DNA from: a virus
Strand: one strand, 5' to 3'
Length of the DNA stretch: 58,868 bases
Virus record (IMG/VR): IMGVR_UViG_3300037010_000704
Location: 1-58,868 of that record
Position 1 is the first letter of the stretch, and each line of letters begins with the position of its first letter. Shown piece after piece: positions 41,972 through 50,502 of this stretch. The position numbers and the translations under genes were made by a program. The notes beneath the pieces were generated by a model, which was not told where the DNA came from, did not search any database, and was given only the letters and a program-made list of their open reading frames with translations.

Positions 41972-42768
41972 GGCATCACCGAAGTGAAGTCCACCCACTG
42001 GCCGTTCACGTAACCCACGCGGGTGGCGATAGTGCCCCGGCGGGCACAGGCGTTCCACACCCACCGGGGCAGGGACAGGGCTGCCCGGGAATAGGCATAC
42101 CACAGGAGGGCCTGGGTGGTGACTCCCTCTGCTTGGGCGATCTTGGTCCAGGCGTTGGATACCTTGGCGGCCTTGGAGGCCATCGCAAGGTCAGCGGCCT
42201 TCTTCCAGGCTATGGGTTGAGAGGGGTCGATGGGGGCGACGCTGCCCCTCTTGTTCGACATGCCCCCACTCTGGTTCAGGAGGTCAAAGAAGAAGACGAT
42301 CACCCTGGGGTTGTCAGCATCCCACTGGACATACTCGTCCGCCAGATCAAGAGCACGGTCAAGGGTATGCTCGGCAAGCTCCTTCTGGGCCTCCTTAGAT
42401 GCGTCGGTCTCCAGGAAGGCTTCCCACTCGGCCTTCGCCTCAGGGATGACCGGGTTGTTCCTCCCGTTGACCTGGATGAAGTTCGCCGTGATGAACTGGT
42501 AGGCTTGCGGGCCTTTCAGGGAGGCCAGGGTGGAGACCGTGGCGGGCACCGTGAAGAACGCATCAGCGTCAGCCGGTTCCATGCGTTCCAAAATCTCCCG
42601 CATGAGGAGGCTGAGGCTTCCGGCCTTGCCTGCCCACTGAAGGCAGCCCACGCTCATGCCCTGACCGTCGAAGTCTCCTGCGACGTTGGAGTAGCGGGGA
42701 GTGAACTCACCACCCTCGAAGAAACCAGTGACACTCAAGCAGGTGTCGAGAATCTCGGCCCTTTCCAT
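41968..42768 (-). CDS. Lysozyme-like peptidoglycan hydrolase (probable endolysin)
   Basis: The 266-residue protein opens LDTCLSVTGFFEGGEFTPRY followed by SNVAGDFDGQGMSVGCLQWA. This recalls a phage lysozyme family with an FEGG catalytic glutamate (Glu18) and a DFDGQGMS...QW signature. The rest is helical with no added binding domain. There is no signal peptide or membrane anchor, so it needs a holin or is a virion-borne enzyme; no holin-like small membrane protein lies next to it. It converges with the PKD adhesin gene, the two stop codons overlapping by a few bases. The next upstream genes are two small proteins. Confidence 0.72.
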   Translation of the reverse strand: MERAEILDTCLSVTGFFEGGEFTPRYSNVAGDFDGQGMSVGCLQWAGKAGSLSLLMREILERMEPADADAFFTVPATVSTLASLKGPQAYQFITANFIQVNGRNNPVIPEAKAEWEAFLETDASKEAQKELAEHTLDRALDLADEYVQWDADNPRVIVFFFDLLNQSGGMSNKRGSVAPIDPSQPIAWKKAADLAMASKAAKVSNAWTKIAQAEGVTTQALLWYAYSRAALSLPRWVWNACARRGTIATRVGYVNGQWVDFTSVMP

Positions 42769-42784
42769 GGCAGGCCCCTCATGA

Positions 42785-43000
42785 TTAGGTTGCGGTTGCG
42801 TCCTCTGCGGGTTTGGCCTGAACCTCTGCCCGCTGCTTCATGGCCTCTGGGTCCACCTCGGTTACCTTCGTGTTTAGAAGTTCCCAGGTGTGGGCCGCGA
42901 GCCCGAGTTCTTGCATACCAATGAGCCCCTGACTTTGGCACCGCTCAAACAAAGATAGGGTGAAGTCGTAGGCGTCGTTGGAAAGAAGTAGTGCTTTCAT
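42785..43000 (-). CDS. Hypothetical protein, 71 aa
   Basis: ATG 43000 follows AAGGGGG. The product is helical (LLSNDAYDFTLSLFERCQSQ) with an acidic and alanine-rich end. No membrane segment is present, so it is not an obvious holin. It lies between the proline-rich protein and the hydrolase on the same transcript. Its length and helical profile would suit a small tail or lysis accessory protein, but the function is unknown. Confidence 0.7.
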   Translation of the reverse strand: MKALLLSNDAYDFTLSLFERCQSQGLIGMQELGLAAHTWELLNTKVTEVDPEAMKQRAEVQAKPAEDATAT

Positions 43001-43013
43001 ACGAAAAGCCCCC

Positions 43014-43598
43014 TTAGATAGTAGGCATGTGGTGAGGCTGGTTCTTCTTCCCTGCGGCCTTCTTGGGTGGAGGCTGTGGGGGGTCCGGCAGGGTTACCGG
43101 GGGGTTGGCCTGGACCTGGGCTTGAAGAGGCACTTGGGGAGGCGGCATGGGAGCGGGGGTGACCACGGAGGGCGGTGGGCTGCTGGGAGGGGCCGGGTCG
43201 GCGTAGTCCTCCTCGGGGTGGGTGTCCTCCCAGGCGGCTTCATCCCCATCGGCGATGATGTCGGAATCAAGGGGGACGACCTCAACCGGATGGGCGGGGG
43301 GGTCAATGAGGGTGGAACCCTCGGCCTCCATGCGGGCGCGAGCCTGGGCTTCGATGGCCCACCCGATGTCCGTGTAGTGGATGTTGCCATCAGCGTCGAT
43401 ACCATCATTGGGCTTGAGGTTGTAGATGGTCGTCAGGTGGTCAATCCACCCCTGAAGGGCCTGATTGGCAGCTTGGCCAGCCTGGATAGCAGTGAAGGCG
43501 GCTGCCCGAGCCCGGACCTCCGCCTCCTGTGCATTCTTCAGATCATCAACCAGCTTCTTGTGGTAGCTCAGATGTTCGGGGTTAAGAACAGTTGGCAT
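43014..43598 (-). CDS. Protein with proline-rich C-terminus, 194 aa
   Basis: I chose ATG 43598 (MPTVLNPEHLSYH, after GGAA); a longer frame to 43652 overlaps the end of tnpB and has no ribosome-binding site. Residues 10-60 form a charged helix (KKLVDDLKNAQEAEVRARAA). The last 75 residues are a proline-rich linker (DPAPPSSPPPSVVTPAP) ending in a basic tail (KKAAGKKNQPHHM). Such helix plus proline-rich proteins often link tail parts or bridge subunits. It lies immediately downstream of the TnpB insertion, so its start region may have been changed by it. Confidence 0.75.
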   Translation of the reverse strand: MPTVLNPEHLSYHKKLVDDLKNAQEAEVRARAAAFTAIQAGQAANQALQGWIDHLTTIYNLKPNDGIDADGNIHYTDIGWAIEAQARARMEAEGSTLIDPPAHPVEVVPLDSDIIADGDEAAWEDTHPEEDYADPAPPSSPPPSVVTPAPMPPPQVPLQAQVQANPPVTLPDPPQPPPKKAAGKKNQPHHMPTI

Positions 43599-43617
43599 AT
43601 TTTCCATAAAAGGTCTG

Positions 43618-44850
43618 CTACTTTCTAAGTGAACACAAGTGTTCACTCTCAAATTCCTGCTTCAACGACCGCAGTTTCGACAGGGCTTCCGCCCCGCCCA
43701 GAGCCGCAATCTCCACAGGCGTAACTTCGGGACTAGCCGTCCCTAGTTTGTTGGTTACGAACAAGCCATAATCACGAAGATTTAGGCTTGCATTAAAGTC
43801 CCTATCCTCAACAACACCACAGCTTTCGCAGATGTATTCCCGCTCATCCAAACCCATTTGGGCCTTTACTGATCCACAAGCGTTGCAACGCTTTGTGGAA
43901 GGGAAAAAACGATCTGCAATAATCAGGTTTCTACGATAAAGTGGTGCCTTGTATTCAAGCTGCCTTCGGGTTTCGGCGAAGCCGACATCCGATACTGCAC
44001 GACCCCAGAGGGCCAACATACCACTTACACTTAAGTCCTCTATTACCACCGTTTGGTTTTCACGGAGTATAGTAGACGTAAATTTATGAATGAAATCTTT
44101 CCTGATGTTAGTAATGTGTTGATGAAGCCTTGCAAGGCGTCCTGCGGACTTCTTGCGATTGTTGGACCCTTTTACTTTCCGGGAGTGCTGCTTAGAAAGA
44201 CGCCGTAGGCGTTTTAACTTAGCTTTTAACGGCTTTGGCGCTGAAAGCGCCAAACCGTCAGAGGTAACTGCGAAGGTTTTCAAACCTAGGTCAACGCCAA
44301 TAATGGTGGTTGAGGGTGCCGCCTCGCGGCGGTAGTCATCAGGAAGCCGGACTTGAACTGAAATAAACCAGTCATTGGCAGTCCTGGACACCGTTCCTGA
44401 CATGATCTTGCCAGTAAAACGGAGTTCCTCCGTCATTTTTATTTTACCTATGACGGGGAGACAGGCTACCAGCCCGTCAAGGTCAAACTTATCGTTAGAC
44501 AAATAAAAGCTATCGTGTTCCCCCTTTTTCTTAAACTTAGGAAAGCCCACCCGGCGCTTCGCGCCCTTGGACTCATAACAGCGTTTCAGGGCTTTTTTAA
44601 GATTAGCAAAGGGCTGCTGGTTTGCATCCTTCGGACTTTCATATATCCACGGAAAGGACTCGCCCTTGAGGGCATTGAACTGTTTCTTAAGATCATTCAT
44701 TGAGACTTTAGCCACACCCTGACTCTTTAGCTCGGTGTATTGGGCCAAGGCCCAATTCCAAGCAAAGCGTGAACATCCTGCTGCCTTCGCCAACGCCTGA
44801 CGCTGTTCCAGCGTCGGCGTCAGGCGGATTTTGTGGGCTAGGGTGAACAT
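43618..44850 (-). CDS. tnpB: TnpB RNA-guided nuclease
   Basis: The 410-residue protein has the helix-turn-helix start (KIRLTPTLEQRQALAKAAG), the WED/REC-like middle and a complete RuvC nuclease. Asp187 lies in GVDLGLKTFAVTSDG, Glu271 in VVIEDLSVSGM and Asp349/351 in DRDFNASLN. The four-Cys zinc finger (C322-C325 and C341-C344) is intact. The length fits ISDra2-type TnpB. These enzymes use an RNA made from the element's right end to cut DNA next to a short target motif. ATG 44850 follows AGAGGA. With no TnpA nearby, it may persist as a homing device or have been adopted by the phage, for example to cut competing phages. The last codons probably double as guide-RNA scaffold. Confidence 0.95.
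   Translation of the reverse strand: MFTLAHKIRLTPTLEQRQALAKAAGCSRFAWNWALAQYTELKSQGVAKVSMNDLKKQFNALKGESFPWIYESPKDANQQPFANLKKALKRCYESKGAKRRVGFPKFKKKGEHDSFYLSNDKFDLDGLVACLPVIGKIKMTEELRFTGKIMSGTVSRTANDWFISVQVRLPDDYRREAAPSTTIIGVDLGLKTFAVTSDGLALSAPKPLKAKLKRLRRLSKQHSRKVKGSNNRKKSAGRLARLHQHITNIRKDFIHKFTSTILRENQTVVIEDLSVSGMLALWGRAVSDVGFAETRRQLEYKAPLYRRNLIIADRFFPSTKRCNACGSVKAQMGLDEREYICESCGVVEDRDFNASLNLRDYGLFVTNKLGTASPEVTPVEIAALGGAEALSKLRSLKQEFESEHLCSLRK
43628..43647. repeat. Inverted repeat at the tnpB 3' end (right-end hairpin)
   Basis: AGTGAACAC and GTGTTCACT form a perfect 9-bp stem with a two-base loop, inside the last ten codons of tnpB. IS200/IS605-type right ends carry such a hairpin, and the guide RNA of TnpB ends near it. 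The bases just beyond (lower coordinates, minus strand) would serve as guide. Confidence 0.7.
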
Positions 44851-44947
44851 GCTTTCCTCTAATCAACACTTCTGAGTAGACTACTGGTTGCTGAGTCGGA
44901 CTCCTGGCGATCAGGATACCACACCCCTTGTGGGCTAGGCATCAACT

Positions 44948-45256
44948 TCAATTTTTACTCTGGGCAAGCTCGGCCAGACGCTCGGCCTCGATGTCCTCGG
45001 TCTCCCAGTCATCCATGAGGCCCGCGAACTTTAGGATGGTCTGGCGAGGGCCGTCATTGAGTTCCGCCAGGGAGCGTGTCGTCACCCGGTCCTTCTTCAC
45101 AGAGAGCACCTCACCCGTGTCGGCGTCGTATTCCACGAGTTCCCTATGAGCCTTGATGAGAGGGTCGTCGCCGAACTCGGAGAACACCTCGATACGCCAG
45201 GAGTGCCGGACAACCACGGACCCACGCTTCTCATTTTTGCTAACGAATACAGACAT
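44948..45256 (-). CDS. Hypothetical protein, 102 aa
   Basis: ATG 45256 follows AGGAG. The product is basic at its start and acidic at its end (WETEDIEAERLAELAQSKN), with a strand-rich middle (SVVVRHSWRIEVFSEFGDD, then LVEYDADTGEVLSVKK). The last helix is rich in Glu and Ala. It is the last gene of the appendage cluster before the TnpB insertion, and its stop is three bases from the candidate TTGAT. No family is recognised; a small virion or chaperone-like protein is possible. Confidence 0.75.
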   Translation of the reverse strand: MSVFVSKNEKRGSVVVRHSWRIEVFSEFGDDPLIKAHRELVEYDADTGEVLSVKKDRVTTRSLAELNDGPRQTILKFAGLMDDWETEDIEAERLAELAQSKN

Positions 45257-45264
45257 AGGGGCTC

Positions 45265-46023
45265 CTAAAAGGTCAAAAACATCCTGGTAGCATCATACGC
45301 CACCTGGAAGGCATTGTTCTGAAATGCGTTGGCCTGGAAGGCTCCAGGGCCACCTGTCGTCATGCCGCGAAAGGCCGCGATGACGTGGGCGTAGTAACTG
45401 GCGGGGGAGCACGTCATCCTATCGAAATAGGTGCCCGTCTCCGAGACAACCTTGTCGAGAGAGGCTGAAGGCCCGCCCGTGTAATAGTCGGTGTTGGACT
45501 GACGTTTGGTAAAGCCGGTGTCCCCCTCGGTGACCACCACGCTGTTGGTCACATCCTCTGTCCAGAAGCAGAATAGATAGGCGTTGGGGAAGTTTGTGAC
45601 GATGGCGTTGGAGGTGTGATTGAGGGCTGCGGCCCCCTCGGCGGACCCAAAGGAGTAGGAGTCCAATACTGTATTGATGTTCTGGTCCATGTTTGCCACC
45701 ACATGCACGGTGACAACCGTGTAGCCCGACTCACCTGTGGTGATGGTGATGAGGCCGATAGTCTCCGTGGCTTTGGCGATGGCGTAGAACAGGTGAATGG
45801 TGCTCGTGGCGTTGGAGATGTAGACGCCTGACCCTACCTCCCTATAGGTGTTGCTCCCCCCTGCTGCGTTGTCCGAACACGTCGTCGTCTGCAAGGAGGT
45901 TCCATCCGAGCGGAAGGCGACAATGATGAGATCCCCGGCAGTCACATCTACGTTCGCCTGAGTCGTGGTAGAGTCACTCGGCGTGGTGTATGAGTTCCTG
46001 AGGAATGGGGGCGAAACTGCCAT
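45265..46023 (-). CDS. Tail appendage/virion decoration protein, 252 aa
   Basis: The body (residues 1-220) is a beta-sandwich-like sequence of the kind found in phage and bacterial surface proteins (TTQANVDVTAGDLIIVAF, TIHLFYAIAKATETIG). The end has a short near-repeat of Ala-Phe-Gln-x-Asn (GAFQANAFQNNAFQVAYD), which looks like a C-terminal attachment tag. ATG 46023 lies three bases after the previous stop. No enzyme motif is seen. It belongs to the run of fibre genes from 50.9 to 44.9 kb and is probably a small fibre or decoration protein. Confidence 0.75.
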   Translation of the reverse strand: MAVSPPFLRNSYTTPSDSTTTQANVDVTAGDLIIVAFRSDGTSLQTTTCSDNAAGGSNTYREVGSGVYISNATSTIHLFYAIAKATETIGLITITTGESGYTVVTVHVVANMDQNINTVLDSYSFGSAEGAAALNHTSNAIVTNFPNAYLFCFWTEDVTNSVVVTEGDTGFTKRQSNTDYYTGGPSASLDKVVSETGTYFDRMTCSPASYYAHVIAAFRGMTTGGPGAFQANAFQNNAFQVAYDATRMFLTF

Positions 46024-46026
46024 GGG

Positions 46027-46452
46027 CTACACCCAGGTCATCGGTGGGAGCAGATCTACCATTTCTTCCACAGTGATGATGGGCTTCTCACCAGCCTGAA
46101 CACCATTCAGGTAGGCTGTCGCAGTGTCCCACACGGCGTCCCTCCACTTCACCCCGGCCTTGCCCTCAGTGGCAAACCGAGGGTTCTCCGAGGTTGCGTA
46201 GGAACACAGGGACAAGATGCCGTCGTAGTTGCGACTCGCGGCCACGGAGTCCATGTGATCCTGGATCGCCTGGATGTAGCCAGCGATGAGGGCCTCCAGG
46301 TTGAAGGGGGTGACCTGTTCAGGCTGATTTCCGGCTTCCACCCAGGCGATGTAGGCCAGGAAATCTGGATCTTGGTCGGATTGACACGGGGCTACCACAA
46401 CCCCATCGGAGTTGCGAGTCACGGTGCCGGAGCTAGGATCAAGTGAATACAT
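46027..46452 (-). CDS. Tail fibre accessory protein, 141 aa
   Basis: ATG 46452 comes two bases after the preceding TAA; a longer frame begins within that gene and is less likely. After an N-terminal beta part (SLDPSSGTVTRNSDGVVV), the product has a helical domain. Its signature, IQDHMDSVAASRNYDGIL and PRFATEGKAGVKWRDAVWDT, is of the type shared by many phage tail fibre assembly and DUF4376-like proteins. These usually help fold or attach the fibre encoded next to them. Its place inside the fibre gene run supports this role. Confidence 0.75.
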   Translation of the reverse strand: MYSLDPSSGTVTRNSDGVVVAPCQSDQDPDFLAYIAWVEAGNQPEQVTPFNLEALIAGYIQAIQDHMDSVAASRNYDGILSLCSYATSENPRFATEGKAGVKWRDAVWDTATAYLNGVQAGEKPIITVEEMVDLLPPMTWV

Positions 46453-46454
46453 GG

Positions 46455-47435
46455 TTACTGGTCCGTAGAGATCCAAGCCGAGATGAAGTCGAGGCCAACT
46501 GCACTAGCCGTGGCATTGTTGGTCCGCCAGAGCAGTGGGGCCGTTAGTAGGGTGGTGTTCGAGGGTAGCTGGGTGCCTGGAGTGGCAGCAGTCAGGGTTC
46601 CCTCAGCTACATGCCCGGTGTTCAACCTGGTCACCTTGTAGCCAACAGCGTTATTCGCCTTCGGGGAAGCGAACAGGATGAGTTCGTAAACATCCACGCT
46701 CAGAGTGTTCGCGGGAAAGTTAGCCCCAAGGTCGATAGGTGTCTGGGCCGCACTTCCACCATAGAAGATTTTGAGGTTGGTGTCGGAGGCACCATGCCCG
46801 ACTCCGATAGAGTTGGTGAGGGTTGAGGGCTCAACATTGGTGGGAGCGCCTGTGGCTGACGAGATTCCCACAAACTGACGGGCACCTGATACCGTCGCCG
46901 CATCAGAAGTCATGAAGCGAATGCAGAGGAAGAATCCCCCCATGTCTGGCACACCTGATCCAGGAACCCCGAGGGTGTATTGAGCCACGGGGACACGCAG
47001 TGATACCAGTGACCCTGCGGTAGTGGATGATACATAGCCGAGGCGCTTGATTCGGGTTGCGAAGTTCGTGGTTGCCACGTTCCTGGCGGTGGCAGTGCCC
47101 ACCGTAGTGAACGCGGTGGCACCCCCCGTGAGGGTCGAAACTGTGGTGGCGTTGCCAGGAGGGCTCCACATGGAGACTTTATCCTGGCCAAGGAAGTTCT
47201 GGAGGATGGTACTGGTTCCTGATGGGCCGATCACCTTAGGAACAGCACGGCCCGCGACGAGCCTGGAGTAGAAGGTGAGCTTACCAGCGGCGGGTGGTAA
47301 TGGGTCCGTTGAACCCGCCGTCATGAGGATGCCCCCGGAGTCCACCACATGGTCGGAGTTCCAGTCGGAGGGAAGGACTACGGAGGTGTCCCCTCCGTCA
47401 GCCTGGGTTAGAGCCTTTGCATGTTTGAGGGCCAT
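46455..47435 (-). CDS. Tail fibre protein, 326 aa
   Basis: The N-terminus MALKHAKALTQADGGDTSVV followed by LPSDWNSDHVV is the type found in phage tail fibres that begin with a short trimer-forming part (DWN.DH). The body is a beta sandwich rich in Gly, Ser and Thr (RLGYVSSTTAGSLVSLRVPV), and GFFLCIRFMTSDAATV gives strands of a lectin-like fold. There is no enzyme motif. It is separated by two bases from its neighbours, so it is made with the other fibre proteins. Likely a receptor-contacting fibre. Confidence 0.8.
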   Translation of the reverse strand: MALKHAKALTQADGGDTSVVLPSDWNSDHVVDSGGILMTAGSTDPLPPAAGKLTFYSRLVAGRAVPKVIGPSGTSTILQNFLGQDKVSMWSPPGNATTVSTLTGGATAFTTVGTATARNVATTNFATRIKRLGYVSSTTAGSLVSLRVPVAQYTLGVPGSGVPDMGGFFLCIRFMTSDAATVSGARQFVGISSATGAPTNVEPSTLTNSIGVGHGASDTNLKIFYGGSAAQTPIDLGANFPANTLSVDVYELILFASPKANNAVGYKVTRLNTGHVAEGTLTAATPGTQLPSNTTLLTAPLLWRTNNATASAVGLDFISAWISTDQ

Positions 47436-47437
47436 CG

Positions 47438-48385
47438 TTAATACCCCTTGGCGACAGCGACGAGCCTTGCCTTTGAAGTTCCTGAGAAATACTGGAAGCC
47501 AAGGATATCAGTCTTGGAGGCCCCGGTGTTGCCCGAGTAGCTTGCGATGTCGGAACCGTAGGCCACTCCGGTCCCCAGTGTCACCACACGGCCCCCAGTG
47601 GCGTCCTGGGCGAGTTCCAGCGTGAGCTTCTGGCCATCCGTGCCCCCGGTGAAGTTGATCGTCGCAGGCCCCGTCAGGGCGATGCGGGCGACAGGGGTGG
47701 TAATGGTGGTCATGTCGATATTGATGGTGGCTGCGTAGGCAATGGTGGTCACGCCAGCCGTGGACATGGCGGCGAGCACGTCGGCGTTCAGATTGGACCA
47801 GAGGGGTGCGGCTGCGGCGGAGCCGTTGCCCGTAGAGGTCAGATGTTGCTTGACCGTGCTTGTGTTACCCGCTAGGCGAGTAGGGGCACCACCAGAGGCA
47901 CCGTAGATCATGTCTCCCAAGGTGGTCATGGGGTTGGTCATACCGGAGCCACCGGGGGGGACGGCCCAGGTTGCGTCCTCCCGAAGGAACTTCGTGGTGC
48001 CAGCGGTGGCTCCAGGATCAGGGACAGCCCCGGCTGCATGGGAGGCCCCGGAGGCTACGAAGACGGGAACATCAGAACCCTGGATGGCCCGGAATGTCGG
48101 TGACCCTGCTGAACCGTTAGGCGCAGCGAAGAAGGTCTTGGCGGTCTGAGAAGGGAGGTTGGGGACGGCCCCAACAGACAGGGTTCCACAGCCGACACCA
48201 CCCGGAGTGACGATAGCGCCATTCAGGGCGGTGGTCGAAGCCGTGGAATTGGTGACGTTGAGGATTCCCCCAATAAGCGACTGCTTGGCAACATAGAGCC
48301 CGCCCTTGGTTTGGATGGACCCTGTGTTGGTTGCCGTGCAGTCCGTTGTGTCCTGGACTAGGACTGGGGTGATGAACCTCGCCAT
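47438..48385 (-). CDS. Tail fibre protein, 315 aa
   Basis: This Gly/Thr/Ala-rich protein has segments shared with phage side-tail fibres. TTALNGAIVTPGGVGCGTLS is the common motif of fibre shafts in which repeated data-like blocks are trimerised. GATAGTTKFLREDATWAVPP and MTTLGDMIYGASGGAPTRLA are standard fibre repeat motifs. The C-terminus (FSGTSKARLVAVAKGY) ends in a compact tip. The start has no strong ribosome-binding site (ATGG only), so it may be coupled to the upstream fibre. Receptor unknown. Confidence 0.85.
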   Translation of the reverse strand: MARFITPVLVQDTTDCTATNTGSIQTKGGLYVAKQSLIGGILNVTNSTASTTALNGAIVTPGGVGCGTLSVGAVPNLPSQTAKTFFAAPNGSAGSPTFRAIQGSDVPVFVASGASHAAGAVPDPGATAGTTKFLREDATWAVPPGGSGMTNPMTTLGDMIYGASGGAPTRLAGNTSTVKQHLTSTGNGSAAAAPLWSNLNADVLAAMSTAGVTTIAYAATINIDMTTITTPVARIALTGPATINFTGGTDGQKLTLELAQDATGGRVVTLGTGVAYGSDIASYSGNTGASKTDILGFQYFSGTSKARLVAVAKGY

Positions 48386-48394
48386 TTATCCATC

Positions 48395-50470
48395 TTATCC
48401 GATTACATTCACGGTGTAGTTAGTTCCACTCGGCGGAGCCACCGAAAACACGATGGTCGTCTGGTTCACCGTGTTGTAGAGAATGTTCGGATAGACCTCT
48501 TCGTTGCTCGCCGTGGGGTCAGTGACAACTGCCTTGCAGGTGGCGCTGTTGAGGTTGTGGTTGATGGCGAAGCTCGTGGTCGTTCCGTCACCAGTGATGG
48601 TTCCAGTCGCCCTACCAGCGGCGTTTAGGTTGGTGCGAGCGCCCGCCGCCGTGGAAGACCCGGTGCCGCCGTTGAGGACGGGAAGCTGACCGGCGATGCC
48701 CGTGCCCACGTTCAGGTTGATCTGGGTGAAGGTCACGCTGGTGGTGTCGATGGTGATCGCACCGACCGTGGAGATATACCAGGAAGTCCCGTAGCCAGTG
48801 GTGCCCTGAGCGACCTTTACGATCATACCGTTGTAGGCCAGGGTGGTGCTGCCAGAGGCATAGTCGGAGGGACGGGTCAAGGCAGATCCCGCAGCGTTCC
48901 AGATCCACAGGCCGTTCTGGCTGGCGGTGGTCTGGCCGGTAAGGAGCACACGCTGACCAGCGGACATGGTGAGGCCGTCGAGGGTCGCGCCGGGAGAGGA
49001 GATGTTCACGTTGGTCGTCACGACCACAGCAGCGGTGCGCTGCTGACTGGGGAGGTGGGCATAGCCGGTGGCGTTGACGCCGGAACCACCCTGAGACAGA
49101 GGCACGATGCCCGTAGTGATCTTGGCGAAGTCGAGATTCGGGATGTCGCTAGCGGCGAGGTTGGAACCCGAGGTGACGATACCGCGATCGTTGACAGTAA
49201 CCTTGGTCCAAGTCTGGGCGACCACACCGGATACCGGCAAGTCGGCATTCACCAGGGCACGGAGGCTGAGGCCACCCGTGGAGCCGTTGGGAGATCCCCA
49301 GAACTGGTTCTGCGCCTGCCCGGTGGAGATGTCAACACCGAAGCCGCCGTTAGCCTTGCTGAGAACGCCCGTGACAGCCGAGGCGTTGCCGAGGGGCAGG
49401 GCACCGTAGGTGGGCTCCACGCCGGTTCCACCGGAGAGGAGCACCTGATTGGCAGTGGCAGAGGACTTGACACGAAGGGCAGTGCCGTTGAACTCCAGGG
49501 TATTTGTGCCCGTGAGGTTCACGGAGAACACATTGCCTGCGAGGTTCAGGCCGTTGCCGTTGGTGTAGCTGTTGGATGCACCGAACTGTGTGAAGGTCAG
49601 GGCAGAGGTGCCTATGGTGATTGTGCCCGTGGTCGTCATGATCCACTGGGTGACGGCGTTGGCACCGGATTCCACGAACATGAAGGCACCGGGGGTAACA
49701 GCGCCGGGGCCAGCGGTGGTGGTGTTGAAGTCGGTGGCGCGGGTTAGAACCCACTTGGAGTTAGCGGAACCCAGGTCGGTCACGACGTAGATACCGTTGT
49801 TGGCCGGGGTGGCTTCGTTCTTGACGAGCACTCGGGCACCCACCACGAGGGTGTAGGCGGAGGTTCCGTCGATGAGGGTGGTCGTCAGGGCACCGTTGGA
49901 GGAAGCCGTGAGGGTTGCACCCACACCAGCCGCGCCGTTGGAATAGACGTTGGAGGGTAGAGCACCCGTGGTGGCCAGGGCGACGGATCCCTTGGGGTCG
50001 AACCCTGCGGCGAGGGCGTCGGCGTAGTTCTTGTTTACGGCGTCCGTGCCAGCCGAGGGGGTGTTGGTGATGGACACGGAGGTGAAGGCGGCTCCACCCG
50101 AGCCATCGCGCTGCACCAGGGTATTGTTTGTGGCCAGGGCGGTTGAACTGGACAGCTTGGTGTAGTCTGCGGCAGACATCGTGCCGGGAACGGAATCCGA
50201 GGCAGCCTGCACGTTGAGGATGGGAGCCAGGGCGGTGCCAGAGTTGGTGAGGGCGGTGCCGACACCCACACTGACCACATACTGGTCATCCAGGGTGATT
50301 GTGCGGGTGGCCAGCTTAACCTTCAGACGGCCCTGACCATCGCTGCCAGCCCCGGTGTTGAACCAGACCTGACCAACTAGGGGTGAACTGGGATCGGAAC
50401 CCAGGGGATCAATGACAGCGTTCTGGAGCTTGTTTCCCAGAAGATTGACATTATTAAGAAAACGCGGCAT
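48395..50470 (-). CDS. Major tail fibre protein, 691 aa
   Basis: The N-terminus (PRFLNNVNLLGNKLQNAVID) and the block PSSPLVGQVWFNT are typical starts of fibre shafts. The middle has repeated segments (GARVLVKNEATPANNGIYVV, GQRVLLTGQTTASQNGLWIW) with the same fold, i.e. an internal duplication of a strand-rich domain. The end (ATGTITGDGTTTSFAINHNL) leads into a small C-terminal module (KAVVTDPTASNEEVYPNILY) like that of the 126-residue protein upstream. It probably forms the long fibre of the appendage cluster. It is in line with four shorter fibre or appendage genes downstream. Confidence 0.85.
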   Translation of the reverse strand: MPRFLNNVNLLGNKLQNAVIDPLGSDPSSPLVGQVWFNTGAGSDGQGRLKVKLATRTITLDDQYVVSVGVGTALTNSGTALAPILNVQAASDSVPGTMSAADYTKLSSSTALATNNTLVQRDGSGGAAFTSVSITNTPSAGTDAVNKNYADALAAGFDPKGSVALATTGALPSNVYSNGAAGVGATLTASSNGALTTTLIDGTSAYTLVVGARVLVKNEATPANNGIYVVTDLGSANSKWVLTRATDFNTTTAGPGAVTPGAFMFVESGANAVTQWIMTTTGTITIGTSALTFTQFGASNSYTNGNGLNLAGNVFSVNLTGTNTLEFNGTALRVKSSATANQVLLSGGTGVEPTYGALPLGNASAVTGVLSKANGGFGVDISTGQAQNQFWGSPNGSTGGLSLRALVNADLPVSGVVAQTWTKVTVNDRGIVTSGSNLAASDIPNLDFAKITTGIVPLSQGGSGVNATGYAHLPSQQRTAAVVVTTNVNISSPGATLDGLTMSAGQRVLLTGQTTASQNGLWIWNAAGSALTRPSDYASGSTTLAYNGMIVKVAQGTTGYGTSWYISTVGAITIDTTSVTFTQINLNVGTGIAGQLPVLNGGTGSSTAAGARTNLNAAGRATGTITGDGTTTSFAINHNLNSATCKAVVTDPTASNEEVYPNILYNTVNQTTIVFSVAPPSGTNYTVNVIG

Positions 50471-50502
50471 TGGTCTCCTCCGTCATGGGTCAGGTTGCAG
50501 GG

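Larger units (their letters stand above)
43618..44945 (-). mobile_element. Lone-TnpB insertion (IS1341-type), no transposase
   Basis: The unit holds one tnpB and no TnpA gene, so it cannot move by itself. Candidate ends are visible. At the 5' side a TTGAT (44945-44941, minus strand) precedes a small hairpin (CCACA/TGTGG at 44919-44933), the layout of an IS200/IS605 left end with its target motif. At the 3' side a 9-bp hairpin (43628-43647) sits in the last codons of tnpB, as expected of a right end and of the guide-RNA scaffold. The region is less GC-rich than its surroundings. End positions are approximate. Confidence 0.6.

Noticed and set aside
41968-43000. Holin next to the hydrolase gene
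   Set aside because: The two small upstream products have no membrane segment, so no lysis cassette can be claimed.
43014-43652. Start of the proline-rich gene at 43652
   Set aside because: It would overlap the end of tnpB and lacks a ribosome-binding site; ATG 43598 has GGAA just upstream.
43600-45260. TnpA (Y1 transposase) beside tnpB
   Set aside because: No frame with a HUH motif or catalytic Tyr domain lies on either side; only phage genes flank the unit.
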